DNA from: Pseudoroseomonas aestuarii
Lineage (GTDB): Bacteria > Pseudomonadota > Alphaproteobacteria > Acetobacterales > Acetobacteraceae
DNA length: 64,000 nt
Reading direction: 5' to 3'
NCBI RefSeq assembly: GCF_042651065.1
Contig: NZ_JBHSCH010000015.1
Coordinates: 14,102 to 78,101 of the forward strand
Part shown: in pieces, positions 55,676-63,020 of the stretch
How the letters are laid out: the number at the start of each line of letters is the position of its first letter
How positions within the stretch are numbered: the first letter of the stretch is position 1
The notes under the pieces: model-generated
The model's database searches: none
Told to the model about the DNA's origin: nothing
What the model saw: the letters and a program-made list of their open reading frames with translations, nothing else
Position numbers and translations under genes: made by a program

Positions 55676-56293
55676 ATGCCGGACTACGCGCTGGAGCGGG
55701 CGGCGGGCGGCCGCGTGGCAGGGGTGGACGAGGCCGGGCGCGGCCCGCTGGCGGGGCCCGTCGTGGCCGCCGCCGTGCTGTTCCACGGCGAGCCGCCCGA
55801 AACGCTGGCCATGCTGCTGGACGACAGCAAGAAGCTCGACCCGGCGCGGCGCGAGGCCGCCTGCACCGTGCTGCGCGCCGCCGCCCGGGCGGGGGTGCTG
55901 GAATTCGGCATCGGCGCGGCGAGCGCCGCCGAGATCGGCCGCATCAACATCCTCCGCGCCACGCACCTGGCCATGCTGCGGGCCGTGACGCGGCTGGCCA
56001 CCGTGCCGGATGTGGCGCTGGTCGATGGCAACCAGCCGCCGCGCCTGCCCTGCGAGGTGCGCTGCGTGGTGAAGGGGGACAGCCTCAGCCTCTCCATCGC
56101 CGCCGCCTCGATCCTGGCCAAGGTGACGCGGGACCGCGCCATGGCGCGGCTGGACGGGCGCTGGCCGGGCTATGGCTTCGCCCGCCATGCCGGCTACCCC
56201 ACGGCGGCGCACCGCGCCGCGCTGCTGAAGCTCGGGCCCTGCCCGCATCACCGCCGGGGCTTCGCGCCGGTGGATCAGCTCGCCCTTCTCTAG
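55676..56293 (+). CDS. rnhB: Ribonuclease HII
   Basis: 205 aa RNase HII, removing ribonucleotides from DNA. GVDEAGRGPLAGPVVAAAV holds the DEAG catalytic acids; DDSKKLDPARREA, LVDGNQPPR and SIAAASILAKVTRDRAM follow as in the family. ATG 55676. The stop is 19 bases ahead of the first GANTC site of the ccrM region. Confidence 0.96.
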   Translation: MPDYALERAAGGRVAGVDEAGRGPLAGPVVAAAVLFHGEPPETLAMLLDDSKKLDPARREAACTVLRAAARAGVLEFGIGAASAAEIGRINILRATHLAMLRAVTRLATVPDVALVDGNQPPRLPCEVRCVVKGDSLSLSIAAASILAKVTRDRAMARLDGRWPGYGFARHAGYPTAAHRAALLKLGPCPHHRRGFAPVDQLALL

Positions 56294-56311
56294 ACCGCTG
56301 AAAGAAACCGC

Positions 56312-56366
56312 GACTCGGCCCGCTTGACGGCGCGACTCCGGCCCGCGCATTGTCGGCCCTCGAGTC
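56312..56366 (+). promoter_or_regulatory. Cluster of three GANTC sites ahead of ccrM
   Basis: GACTC at 56312-56316, GACTC at 56334-56338 and GAGTC at 56362-56366, three CcrM recognition sites in 55 bases. A TTGACG at 56324-56329 between the first two could be a -35 box; no good -10 was seen. Methylation of GANTC sites in the ccrM promoter tunes expression in Caulobacter, and the same is inferred here. Confidence 0.55.
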
Positions 56367-56385
56367 GCTGAGGGGTTTCGCAGGC

Positions 56386-57477
56386 GTGGGGACGGGGCTG
56401 GATCTGCCGGTGGACTGCATCCTGGAAGGGGATTGCATCGAGATGCTGCGCGCGCTGCCGCCGGCCTCGGTGCATGCCATCTTCGCGGATCCGCCCTACA
56501 ACCTGCAACTCAAGGGCCAGCTGCGGCGGCCGGATGAGAGCGTGGTCGATGGCGTGGACGATTCCTGGGACCGCTTCTCCGATCTCGCCGCCTACGACGC
56601 CTTCACCCGCGCTTGGCTGACCGAGGCGCGCCGCGTGCTGCGCAAGGACGGCACCATCTGGGTGATGGGCAGCTACCACAACGTCTTCCGCCTCGGCGTC
56701 GCGCTGCAGGATCTCGACTTCTGGATCCTGAACGACGTCATCTGGCGCAAGGCCAACCCGATGCCGAACTTCCGCGGCCGGCGCTTCACCAACGCGCACG
56801 AGACGCTGATCTGGGCGAGCCGCGGCCAGGAGAGCCGCTACAAGTTCAACTACACCGCCATGAAGTCGCTGAACGACGACGTGCAGATGCGCTCGGACTG
56901 GTTCATCCCGCTCTGCACCGGGCATGAGCGGCTGCGCGACGCCAAGGGCGACAAGCTGCACCCGACGCAGAAGCCGGAGGCGCTGCTGCACCGGGTCATC
57001 CTCTCCTGCACCGCGCCGGGCGACGTGGTGCTCGACCCCTTCCTCGGCACCGGCACCACCGCCGCCGTCGCCCGCCGCCTCGGCCGCCGCTACATCGGCA
57101 TCGAGCGCGACCCGGGCTACGCCGCCGCGGCGCGCGCCCGCATCCAGGCGATCCAGCCGCTGTCGGAAAGCGCCATGCTGGTGATGCCGACCAGGCGCGA
57201 GCAGCCGCGCATCCCCTTCGGCACGCTGGTGGAGCGCGGCCTGGTGCCGCCCGGCGCCCGCCTGACCGACCGGCACCGCCGCTTCGAGGCGGAGGTGAAC
57301 GCCGACGGCTCCATCCGCTGCGGCAAGGCCCATGGCTCGATCCACCAGGTCGGCTCCGCCGTGCAGGAGGCACCCTCCTGCAATGGCTGGCTGTTCTGGC
57401 ACCTGGAGCGGCGGGACGGCACGCTGCGGCTGCTCGACGAGCTGCGGAGCGAAGTGGCGGCGAGCCTCGGGACCTGA
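56386..57477 (+). CDS. ccrM: Cell-cycle-regulated adenine methyltransferase CcrM (GANTC)
   Basis: About 363 aa N6-adenine methyltransferase. Catalytic DPPY is at residues 35-38 (FADPPYNLQL), SAM-binding DPFLGTGTTAAVARRLGRRYIGIE follows, and the order is that of beta-class enzymes such as CcrM. The C-terminal extension (LLFWHLERRDGTLRLLDELR and PFGTLVERGLV) is the CcrM-specific domain. I prefer GTG 56386, with gagggg upstream and a length close to Caulobacter CcrM; TTG 56350 would add 12 residues. It methylates GANTC genome-wide and marks replication state. Confidence 0.94.
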   Translation: MGTGLDLPVDCILEGDCIEMLRALPPASVHAIFADPPYNLQLKGQLRRPDESVVDGVDDSWDRFSDLAAYDAFTRAWLTEARRVLRKDGTIWVMGSYHNVFRLGVALQDLDFWILNDVIWRKANPMPNFRGRRFTNAHETLIWASRGQESRYKFNYTAMKSLNDDVQMRSDWFIPLCTGHERLRDAKGDKLHPTQKPEALLHRVILSCTAPGDVVLDPFLGTGTTAAVARRLGRRYIGIERDPGYAAAARARIQAIQPLSESAMLVMPTRREQPRIPFGTLVERGLVPPGARLTDRHRRFEAEVNADGSIRCGKAHGSIHQVGSAVQEAPSCNGWLFWHLERRDGTLRLLDELRSEVAASLGT

Positions 57478-57483
57478 GGAAGG

Positions 57484-57509
57484 CCGGGGGAGAAGGAATT
57501 CTCCCCCGG
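57484..57509 (+). terminator. Intrinsic terminator after ccrM
   Basis: CCGGGGGAGAA-GGAA-TTCTCCCCCGG, an 11-bp perfect stem with GGAA loop seven bases after the ccrM stop, followed by a T-rich stretch (CATCTTTTCTCTGTC). Confidence 0.8.
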
Positions 57510-57564
57510 ACTCCCGCATCTTTTCTCTGTCAGTTTTCGGGGGAGACTGGCGGCGCCGGCACGG

Positions 57565-57804
57565 TCAGTGGTCGCGGCCGCGCCCGGTCTTGGCCTGCAG
57601 CTCGTCGATGCGCTTCGAGGCCTCGGCCTTGCTCAGCGTCTCGTCGAAGTCGATGCCCGCTTCCTCGCTCAGCGTCTTGAGGTAGCTGGCCTGGGCACCG
57701 GTCATGCTCTCGTCGCCCGTCGTCCAGTCGGACGGGTCCTTCACCGTGTTGCCGGGCGTGCTCTCGGTCGCCTGCTTCGGATCGTTCTCGGGAGTCTTGG
57801 CCAT
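57565..57804 (-). CDS. DUF3072 family small protein
   Basis: 79 aa, conserved small hydrophilic protein (DUF3072). NTVKDPSDWTTGDESMTGAQASYLKTLSEEAG is the family core; it looks like a SAP-like helical fold. The role is unknown. The ATG at 57804 (MAKTPENDPK) follows aggagaagacc on the minus strand. Confidence 0.88.
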   Translation of the reverse strand: MAKTPENDPKQATESTPGNTVKDPSDWTTGDESMTGAQASYLKTLSEEAGIDFDETLSKAEASKRIDELQAKTGRGRDH

Positions 57805-57859
57805 CGGTCTTCTCCTCAGGCGCATATGTTCATGGCCTGTTCCCGATGGAAACGCCGGG

Positions 57860-57886
57860 GAGGCGGCGCGGGTTGCGCCGCCTCCG
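57860..57886 (-). terminator. Hairpin after bioY
   Basis: GGAGGCGGCGC-GGGTT-GCGCCGCCTCC, an 11-bp perfect stem with 5-base loop, eight bases beyond the bioY stop on the minus strand. No U-tract. Confidence 0.65.
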
Positions 57887-57893
57887 GCTGCGG

Positions 57894-58430
57894 TCAGGCG
57901 CGGCGGAGGGTGCCCTGGGTGGCGCGCAGCGTGGCCAGCGCCAGCGCCGTCTTCACCACCGTGCCGGGGATGAACAGCACGAAGCCCGCCATCAGCGCGC
58001 GCTCCAGCCCGACGAAGCCCGAGAGCCACAGCACGCCGGGGACGAACATCGCCAGATGCGCCGCCAGCAGCACGCCGCCCTGGCGCAGCAGCCCGGCGCG
58101 CGGCGTGAAGCCCGCCAGCCAGGCGGAGAGCACGAAGCCGGCCAGGAAGCCGGCGGTGGGGCCCATCAGCGCGGCCGGGCCGGCGGCGCCGCCGGCGAAG
58201 ACCGGCAGGCCCATCGCGCCTTCCGCCAGATAGGCCAGCAGCGCGGCGGCGCCGAGGCGCGGCCCGGCCAGCGCGCCGATCAGCAGCACCGCCAGCGACT
58301 GCAGCGTGGCGGGCACCGGCCACATCGGCAGGGTGATCTGCGCCGAGGCGGCCATCACGGCCGAGCCGAGCAGCGCATAGGCAAGGAAGGTGAACCCGGC
58401 GCGGGCGCGGGTGGCGGTCATCTGCATCAT
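57894..58430 (-). CDS. bioY: Biotin transporter substrate-binding component BioY
   Basis: 178 aa S-component of an energy-coupling-factor type biotin importer, with about six TM helices. PMWPVPATLQSLAVLLIGALAGPRLGAAALLAYLAEGAMGLPVFAGG is the BioY signature. No bioM or bioN is nearby, so it may act alone or with components elsewhere. The start is one of three close ATG codons (58430, 58427, 58421) with no strong SD. Confidence 0.94.
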   Translation of the reverse strand: MMQMTATRARAGFTFLAYALLGSAVMAASAQITLPMWPVPATLQSLAVLLIGALAGPRLGAAALLAYLAEGAMGLPVFAGGAAGPAALMGPTAGFLAGFVLSAWLAGFTPRAGLLRQGGVLLAAHLAMFVPGVLWLSGFVGLERALMAGFVLFIPGTVVKTALALATLRATQGTLRRA

Positions 58431-58476
58431 GCGGGGCGTCCCGGAAGTCTTTTTGCTGGCCGCCCGGTGCGGGCGG

Positions 58477-59580
58477 TCATGCGGTATCGCTTGCCACGGC
58501 GCCGGCGGCCTCGGCAAGCGCCAGCAGCCGCTGCATCGCCCCCGGCAGGGCCTGCGCGGCGGCGGCCGGGGCCAGCCACTCGCCCTCCACGGCCGCGCCG
58601 GGCGGCAGGGTGGCGGCCAGCAGCGCCATGCGCAGCTCGAAATGGGTGAAGCCGTGCTTCGCCTCGCCGGGCAGGGCACGCCAGTTGGCGGAGGCCAGCG
58701 GCGCGTGGGCCATGGCCTCCTCCGTGCTCCAGCCTTCCTCCCGCCAGGGCGTGCCGGGAATTCCCAGCATGCCGCCGAGCAGCCCGCTCGGCGGCCGGCG
58801 CCGCAGCAGCAGGCGGCCCGCCGAATCGCTGAGCAGGAAGTGCACGCCGCGCTTGAGCGGCCGCGCCGGCTTCGGCGCCTTGCGCGGCAGCAGGGGGGCG
58901 ATGCCGGAAATCCGCCCCGCGCACCCCGCCTGCCAGGGGCAGAGCACGCAGGCCGGGCTGCGCGGCACGCAGATCGTGGCGCCGAGGTCGAACAGCGCCT
59001 GCACGAAATCCGCCGGCCGCTCCCGCGCCGGCGCCTGCGCCATCCAGCCCTGCGCCAGCGCGGCGAGGCGCGGGCGGGCGCCCGGCAGCGCCTCCTCCAC
59101 CGCCGCGACGCGGGCGGTGACGCGCTCCACATTGCCATCCAGCGGCACCACGGGCCGGTCGAAGGCGATGGCGGCCACGGCGGCGGCGGTGTAGGCGCCG
59201 ATGCCGGGCAGGGCGCGCAGCCCCTCCACCGTGTCGGGGAAGCCGCCGCGCGCCACCACCGCCTGGGCGCAGGCATGCAGGTTGCGGGCGCGGGCGTAGT
59301 AGCCGAGCCCGGCCCATTCCTCGGCCACCGCCTCCCACGGCGCCGCGGCCAGCGCCGCCACCGTCGGGAAGCGCGCCAGGAAGCGCCGCCAGCGCGGCGC
59401 CACGGCGGCCACGGTGGTCTGCTGCAACATGACTTCGGAGAGCCATATACGGTAGGGATCGCGCGCGGCTTCCCGCCAGGGCAGGGCGCGGCGGTGGCGG
59501 TCGTACCAGGCGAGCAGGTCGCCGGCAGAGGGCAGGGGGTCAGGGGGCAGCACGGATGCAGCAAGACGACGAAGCGCCAC
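58477..59580 (-). CDS. mutY: A/G-specific adenine glycosylase MutY
   Basis: About 367 aa DNA glycosylase that removes adenine opposite 8-oxoguanine. LPWREAARDPYRIWLSEVMLQQTTVAAV (catalytic E), the helix-hairpin-helix LPGIGAYTAAAVAAIAF with PLDGNVERV catalytic D, and the Fe-S motif CVPRSPACVLCPWQAGC are intact. The C-terminal Nudix-like domain recognises 8-oxoG. Start is uncertain: GTG 59580, GTG 59553 or TTG 59589; some of these overlap the 5' end of the divergent DUF721 gene. Confidence 0.94.
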   Translation of the reverse strand: MALRRLAASVLPPDPLPSAGDLLAWYDRHRRALPWREAARDPYRIWLSEVMLQQTTVAAVAPRWRRFLARFPTVAALAAAPWEAVAEEWAGLGYYARARNLHACAQAVVARGGFPDTVEGLRALPGIGAYTAAAVAAIAFDRPVVPLDGNVERVTARVAAVEEALPGARPRLAALAQGWMAQAPARERPADFVQALFDLGATICVPRSPACVLCPWQAGCAGRISGIAPLLPRKAPKPARPLKRGVHFLLSDSAGRLLLRRRPPSGLLGGMLGIPGTPWREEGWSTEEAMAHAPLASANWRALPGEAKHGFTHFELRMALLAATLPPGAAVEGEWLAPAAAAQALPGAMQRLLALAEAAGAVASDTA

Positions 59581-60110
59581 GCGGATCAAGCCCCCCCGCC
59601 CGGAGCGACACGGCGCGCAACGACACGGCGCGGCGGGACGAGCCGCCCGGCTGGCGGGCGGACCGTGGCCCGCGCCCGCTCTCCACCCTGCTGCCGAAGC
59701 TGACCCGGCCGGTGTTCCGCCGCCGCAGCCCGGCCGCCACGCACCTGATGACGGACTGGCCGGAGATCGTCGGCCCCGTGCTGGCGGCGCAGAGCATGCC
59801 GCAGAAGCTGGTCGGCGGCACGCTGACCCTGGGCTGCGCCGGGCCGATGGCGATGGAGCTGCAATACCTGGCGCCGCAGCTGATCGAGCGGGTGAACGTC
59901 GCGCTCGGCCAGCGTGTGGTGGAGCGGCTGCGGCTGGTGCAGCTGCGCATGCCGCCCCCCGCCCGCAAGGCGCCGAAGCCCGCCCCGGTGGCGCTGCCGC
60001 AGCCGGTGAGCACGGCGCTGGACGGCATCGAGGACCCCGAACTGCGCGCCGCCCTGGCCCGGCTGGGGCAGGGCGTCTATCGCCGCCAGGGGGGCGGGCC
60101 GAAGCGCTAG
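59556..60110 (+). CDS. DUF721 (DciA-like) protein
   Basis: 184 aa DUF721 protein, the domain of DciA, which loads or assists the replicative helicase DnaB in bacteria lacking DnaC. The core TDWPEIVGPVLAAQSMPQKLVGGTLTLGCAGPMAMELQYLAPQLIERVN is typical. The first 45 residues are charged and disordered with RSDTARNDTARRD repeats. ATG 59556 sits beside the mutY start on the opposite strand. Its TAG overlaps the DinB TAG (CTAG). Confidence 0.82.
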   Translation: MQQDDEAPRGSSPPARSDTARNDTARRDEPPGWRADRGPRPLSTLLPKLTRPVFRRRSPAATHLMTDWPEIVGPVLAAQSMPQKLVGGTLTLGCAGPMAMELQYLAPQLIERVNVALGQRVVERLRLVQLRMPPPARKAPKPAPVALPQPVSTALDGIEDPELRAALARLGQGVYRRQGGGPKR

Positions 60111-60667
60111 CCCCACACCGTCTCCTCGCGCCAGCCCAGCGTGGCGAACTCCGCCGCCCGCAGCGGCGCCTCCCCGGCGGCGAAGAACTCGTCGAGCTGC
60201 GGCGGCGGCACGCCGGTGCCGCTCAGCATGGCATGCGCCTGGCCGCGATGATGCACCTGGTGCAGGAAGAGGTGCAGCAGCAGCCGGTCGGTCCGCTCCT
60301 CCTGCACATGGCCCTGCCGGTGCACCCGCGTCACCGCCGCCAGCCCGTCCGGCGCGAGGGCTTCGCAGAAGGCGATCAGCCGCCGGTCCACCGCCGCCTG
60401 CGCGGGCCGCAGATCCGCCAGGGTGGGGCAGGGCAGCGGGTCCGCCCAGGCGGCGGGGCCGAGCGTGCCGCCCTCCAGCGCGTCCACATAGAAGCGGTCG
60501 ATGACCAGGATGTGGTTCAGGGTGGCGCGGATCGAGGGGAAGAAGCCGGTCCGCGGCGCCTCGAAGGCGTCCTGGCCCAGCCCGGCGCAGGCCGCGAGCA
60601 GGCGGTGATTGGCCCAGGCATTGTTGTAGGCCAGGGCGCGGAACGTCAGGCACTGGGAAGACGGCAT
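60107..60667 (-). CDS. DinB family protein
   Basis: 186 aa DinB/YfiT-like four-helix-bundle metalloprotein. The metal-binding histidines are in ATLNHILVIDRFY and LFLHQVHHRGQAHAML. Members include thiol transferases and stress proteins; the function here is unknown. ATG 60667 follows the SD ggaggtgcc. It ends with the stop shared with the converging DUF721 gene. Confidence 0.9.
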   Translation of the reverse strand: MPSSQCLTFRALAYNNAWANHRLLAACAGLGQDAFEAPRTGFFPSIRATLNHILVIDRFYVDALEGGTLGPAAWADPLPCPTLADLRPAQAAVDRRLIAFCEALAPDGLAAVTRVHRQGHVQEERTDRLLLHLFLHQVHHRGQAHAMLSGTGVPPPQLDEFFAAGEAPLRAAEFATLGWREETVWG

Positions 60668-60739
60668 GGAAGGCACCTCCGTCTGAAGGAAGGCCGACCA
60701 TGCCCCGCACCGCCCCCCCGGCGCACCCGACAAGCGGTT

Positions 60740-60770
60740 GAGGCGGGGAAAGGGGCGGCGGCCCCGCCTC
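60740..60770 (-). terminator. Dyad at the end of the NCS2 permease gene
   Basis: GAGGCGGGG and CCCCGCCTC form 9-bp arms 13 bases apart. One arm overlaps the permease stop codon. It could end the permease transcript, though the loop is long. Confidence 0.45.
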
Positions 60771-62073
60771 AGTGCCGCGCGCGGTCCTCCGCCGCCGCGC
60801 CGCGCCGCAGCCCGAGCAGCTGGTAGAGGCCGATCGCCGCCAGCGTCGCCGTGCCGATGCCGCCCACCGCGAAGCCGCCGAAGCGGAGGGTGAGGTCGCC
60901 CGCGCCGGCGATCAGGGTGACGCCCACGGTGAGCAGGTTGCGCGGGTCGGAGAAATCCACCTTGTTGTCCACCCAGATGCGCGCCATGGCGGCGGCGATC
61001 AGGCCGAACACGGCGACGGCGAGGCCGCCCAGCACCGGCTTCGGCACGGTCTGCAGCAGGGCGCCGAACTTGGGCGAGAAGCCGAGCGCGATGGCGAAGA
61101 GCGCGGCGACGACGAAGATCAGCGTGGAATAGACCCGCGTCATCGCCATCACGCCGATATTCTCGACATAGGTGGTGACGCCCGTGCCGCCGCCGCTGCC
61201 GGCCAGCATGGTGGCCACGCCGTCGCCCAGGAAGGCGCGGCCCATGTGGCGGTCCATGTTCACCCCCGTCATGGCGCCCACCGCCTTGATGTGCCCGAGA
61301 TTCTCCGCGATCAGGATGATGGCGACGGGGGCGATCAGCAGCATCGCGCCGGCCTCGAACACCGGCGCCTGGAAGCGCGGCAGGCCGAACCAGGGCGCCG
61401 CGGCGAGCCCCCCGAAATCGACCGGCGTGCCGAGGCCGAGGCCGTTGGCCAGCAGCAAATGCAGCAGGTAGCCCGCCACCGTGCCGCCCAGGATGGAGAC
61501 GCGGCGCAGCCCCTGCGGCGCATAGACGGCGAGCAGGCTGACGGCGAGCAGCGTGCCGATGCCCACCACCACCTCCGGCGCCGATCCCTCCACCCCGCGC
61601 GCCGCCACGGGCGCCAGGTTCAGCCCGATCGCCGCCCCCACCGCGCCGGTGACGACGGGCGGCATCAGCCGCTCGATCCAGCCCGTGCCGGCGCGCATCA
61701 CCACCAGCCCCACCAGCGCGTAGAGCGCCCCGGCGGCGACGATGCCGCCCAGCGCCGGGCCGATATTGGGGTTCGGCCCCGTGCCGGCATAGCCGGTGAC
61801 CGCCACCACCACGGCGATGAAGGCGAAGCTGGAGCCGAGATAGCTCGGCACCCGCCCGCCGGTGATGAGGAAGAACAGCAGCGTGCCGATGCCGGAGAAC
61901 AGGATGGCGAGGTTCGGGTCGAACCCCATCAGCAGCGGGCCGAGGATGGTGGCGCCGGACATGGCGACGACATGCTGCAGCCCGAGCGCCAGCATGGCGC
62001 CGCCGGGCAGGCGCTCCTCCGGCCCCACGACGGGGCCGCGCGCGGGGGTCCAGGAGGGAAACAGGCGGGCCAT
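60769..62073 (-). CDS. NCS2 family nucleobase permease (uracil/xanthine type)
   Basis: 434 aa inner-membrane nucleobase:cation symporter with about 12-14 TM segments. LGLQHVVAMSGATILGPLLMGFDPNLAILFSGIGTLLFFLITGGRVPSYLGSSFAFIA fits UraA/PyrP-like proteins, and GTGVTTYVENIGVMAMTRVYS is the conserved NCS2 substrate-site loop. Uracil is the likeliest substrate, by resemblance. ATG 62073 follows the SD gaggagagg. Confidence 0.92.
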   Translation of the reverse strand: MARLFPSWTPARGPVVGPEERLPGGAMLALGLQHVVAMSGATILGPLLMGFDPNLAILFSGIGTLLFFLITGGRVPSYLGSSFAFIAVVVAVTGYAGTGPNPNIGPALGGIVAAGALYALVGLVVMRAGTGWIERLMPPVVTGAVGAAIGLNLAPVAARGVEGSAPEVVVGIGTLLAVSLLAVYAPQGLRRVSILGGTVAGYLLHLLLANGLGLGTPVDFGGLAAAPWFGLPRFQAPVFEAGAMLLIAPVAIILIAENLGHIKAVGAMTGVNMDRHMGRAFLGDGVATMLAGSGGGTGVTTYVENIGVMAMTRVYSTLIFVVAALFAIALGFSPKFGALLQTVPKPVLGGLAVAVFGLIAAAMARIWVDNKVDFSDPRNLLTVGVTLIAGAGDLTLRFGGFAVGGIGTATLAAIGLYQLLGLRRGAAAEDRARH

Positions 62074-62379
62074 CGGGCCTCTCCTCAATGTCTTTTGTTC
62101 GTGCGTGTGACGCCCGCCCCATCGGGCAAAGCCGCTCCGCGCGCAAGCGCCGGGCGCGCGCGGCGTGGCGAAGTGCAACAGCCGATGGACAGGCCCGCGC
62201 CGCCGCGTCATCTGCTGGGTCATCCGCGGCTGGCCCGCCGCGCGGGATCGCCTTGCCCGGGACCGCCTTGCCCGGAATCGCCTTGCGGGCGTGTTCTGCT
62301 GTAGAGACGGCGGAACCGCGCCGCCGCACCCGGGGCACCCGCCGCGCGCCGTTCGCCCCATGACGCCACAGGAGGCTCC
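62074..62379. other. Intergenic region between NCS2 permease and dsbA
   Basis: About 306 bp between divergent genes. It contains a three-unit 15-bp tandem repeat (62244-62288) and otherwise very GC-rich sequence. No convincing small gene, riboswitch or canonical promoter was seen, though promoters for both flanking genes must lie here. Confidence 0.6.
62244..62288. repeat. Three 15-bp tandem repeats
   Basis: Contiguous units GGGATCGCCTTGCCC, GGGACCGCCTTGCCC and GGAATCGCCTTGCGG in the intergenic region before dsbA. Noncoding, no function inferred. Confidence 0.85.
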
Positions 62380-63006
62380 ATGTCGCTCACCCGCCGCACG
62401 CTGATGCTGGCTCCGGCCGCCCTGCTTCCGCTGGCGCCGCTGGCCGCCGCCGCGCAGGGAGGGGGCGCCGCCGCGCCCATCAGCCTCGGCGAGCGGGCCA
62501 CCGGCCCGGAGACGGCGCCCGTGACGGTGATCGAGTATTTCTCGCTCACCTGCTCGCACTGCGCCGCCTTCCACCGCGACACCTGGCCGCAGGTGAAGAA
62601 GGAGCTCGTCGGCACCGGCAAGATGCGCATGGTGTGGCGCGACTTCCCGCTCGACCAGCTGGCGCTCGCCGCCGCCCAGGTGGCTCGCGCCCTGCCGGCC
62701 GAGCGCTATGAGGGCTTCATCGGCGCGCTGCTGGCCAGCCAGGACCGCTGGGCCTTCGCCCGCGGCGCCGACAACGTGGCCGAGATCGCCAAGATCGCCG
62801 CGCTCGCCGGCCTCTCCCGCGCTCAGGTGGACGCCGCCATCGCCGACCAGGGGCTGCGCCGCGCCATCCTGGAAGGCCGGTTGAAGGCCGAGCAGGAGCA
62901 CAATGTCAGCTCCACCCCGAGCTTCGTCTTCGGCAGCAAGGTGGTGCCCGGCGCGCTGCCCTATGACCGCTTCGCCCAGCTCGTCGGCGAAGCCTCCGGC
63001 GCTTGA
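62380..63006 (+). CDS. DsbA-like thiol:disulfide oxidoreductase
   Basis: 208 aa periplasmic thioredoxin-fold protein. A signal peptide (MSLTRRTLMLAPAALLPLAPLAAAAQ, perhaps Tat-like) precedes the domain; the active site is C58-S-H-C61 and the cis-proline lies in SSTPSFVFG. It belongs to the DsbA/DsbG-type group next to smc in alphaproteobacteria. ATG 62380 has SD aggagg. Its TGA overlaps a TTG in the smc frame. Confidence 0.93.
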   Translation: MSLTRRTLMLAPAALLPLAPLAAAAQGGGAAAPISLGERATGPETAPVTVIEYFSLTCSHCAAFHRDTWPQVKKELVGTGKMRMVWRDFPLDQLALAAAQVARALPAERYEGFIGALLASQDRWAFARGADNVAEIAKIAALAGLSRAQVDAAIADQGLRRAILEGRLKAEQEHNVSSTPSFVFGSKVVPGALPYDRFAQLVGEASGA

Positions 63007-63020
63007 CCGAGCGGCTGGAC

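Noticed and set aside
62088..62363. Possible 91-aa gene upstream of dsbA
   Set aside because: No ribosome site, Arg/Ala-rich composition and a repeat of 15-bp noncoding units; looks like intergenic GC-rich sequence.
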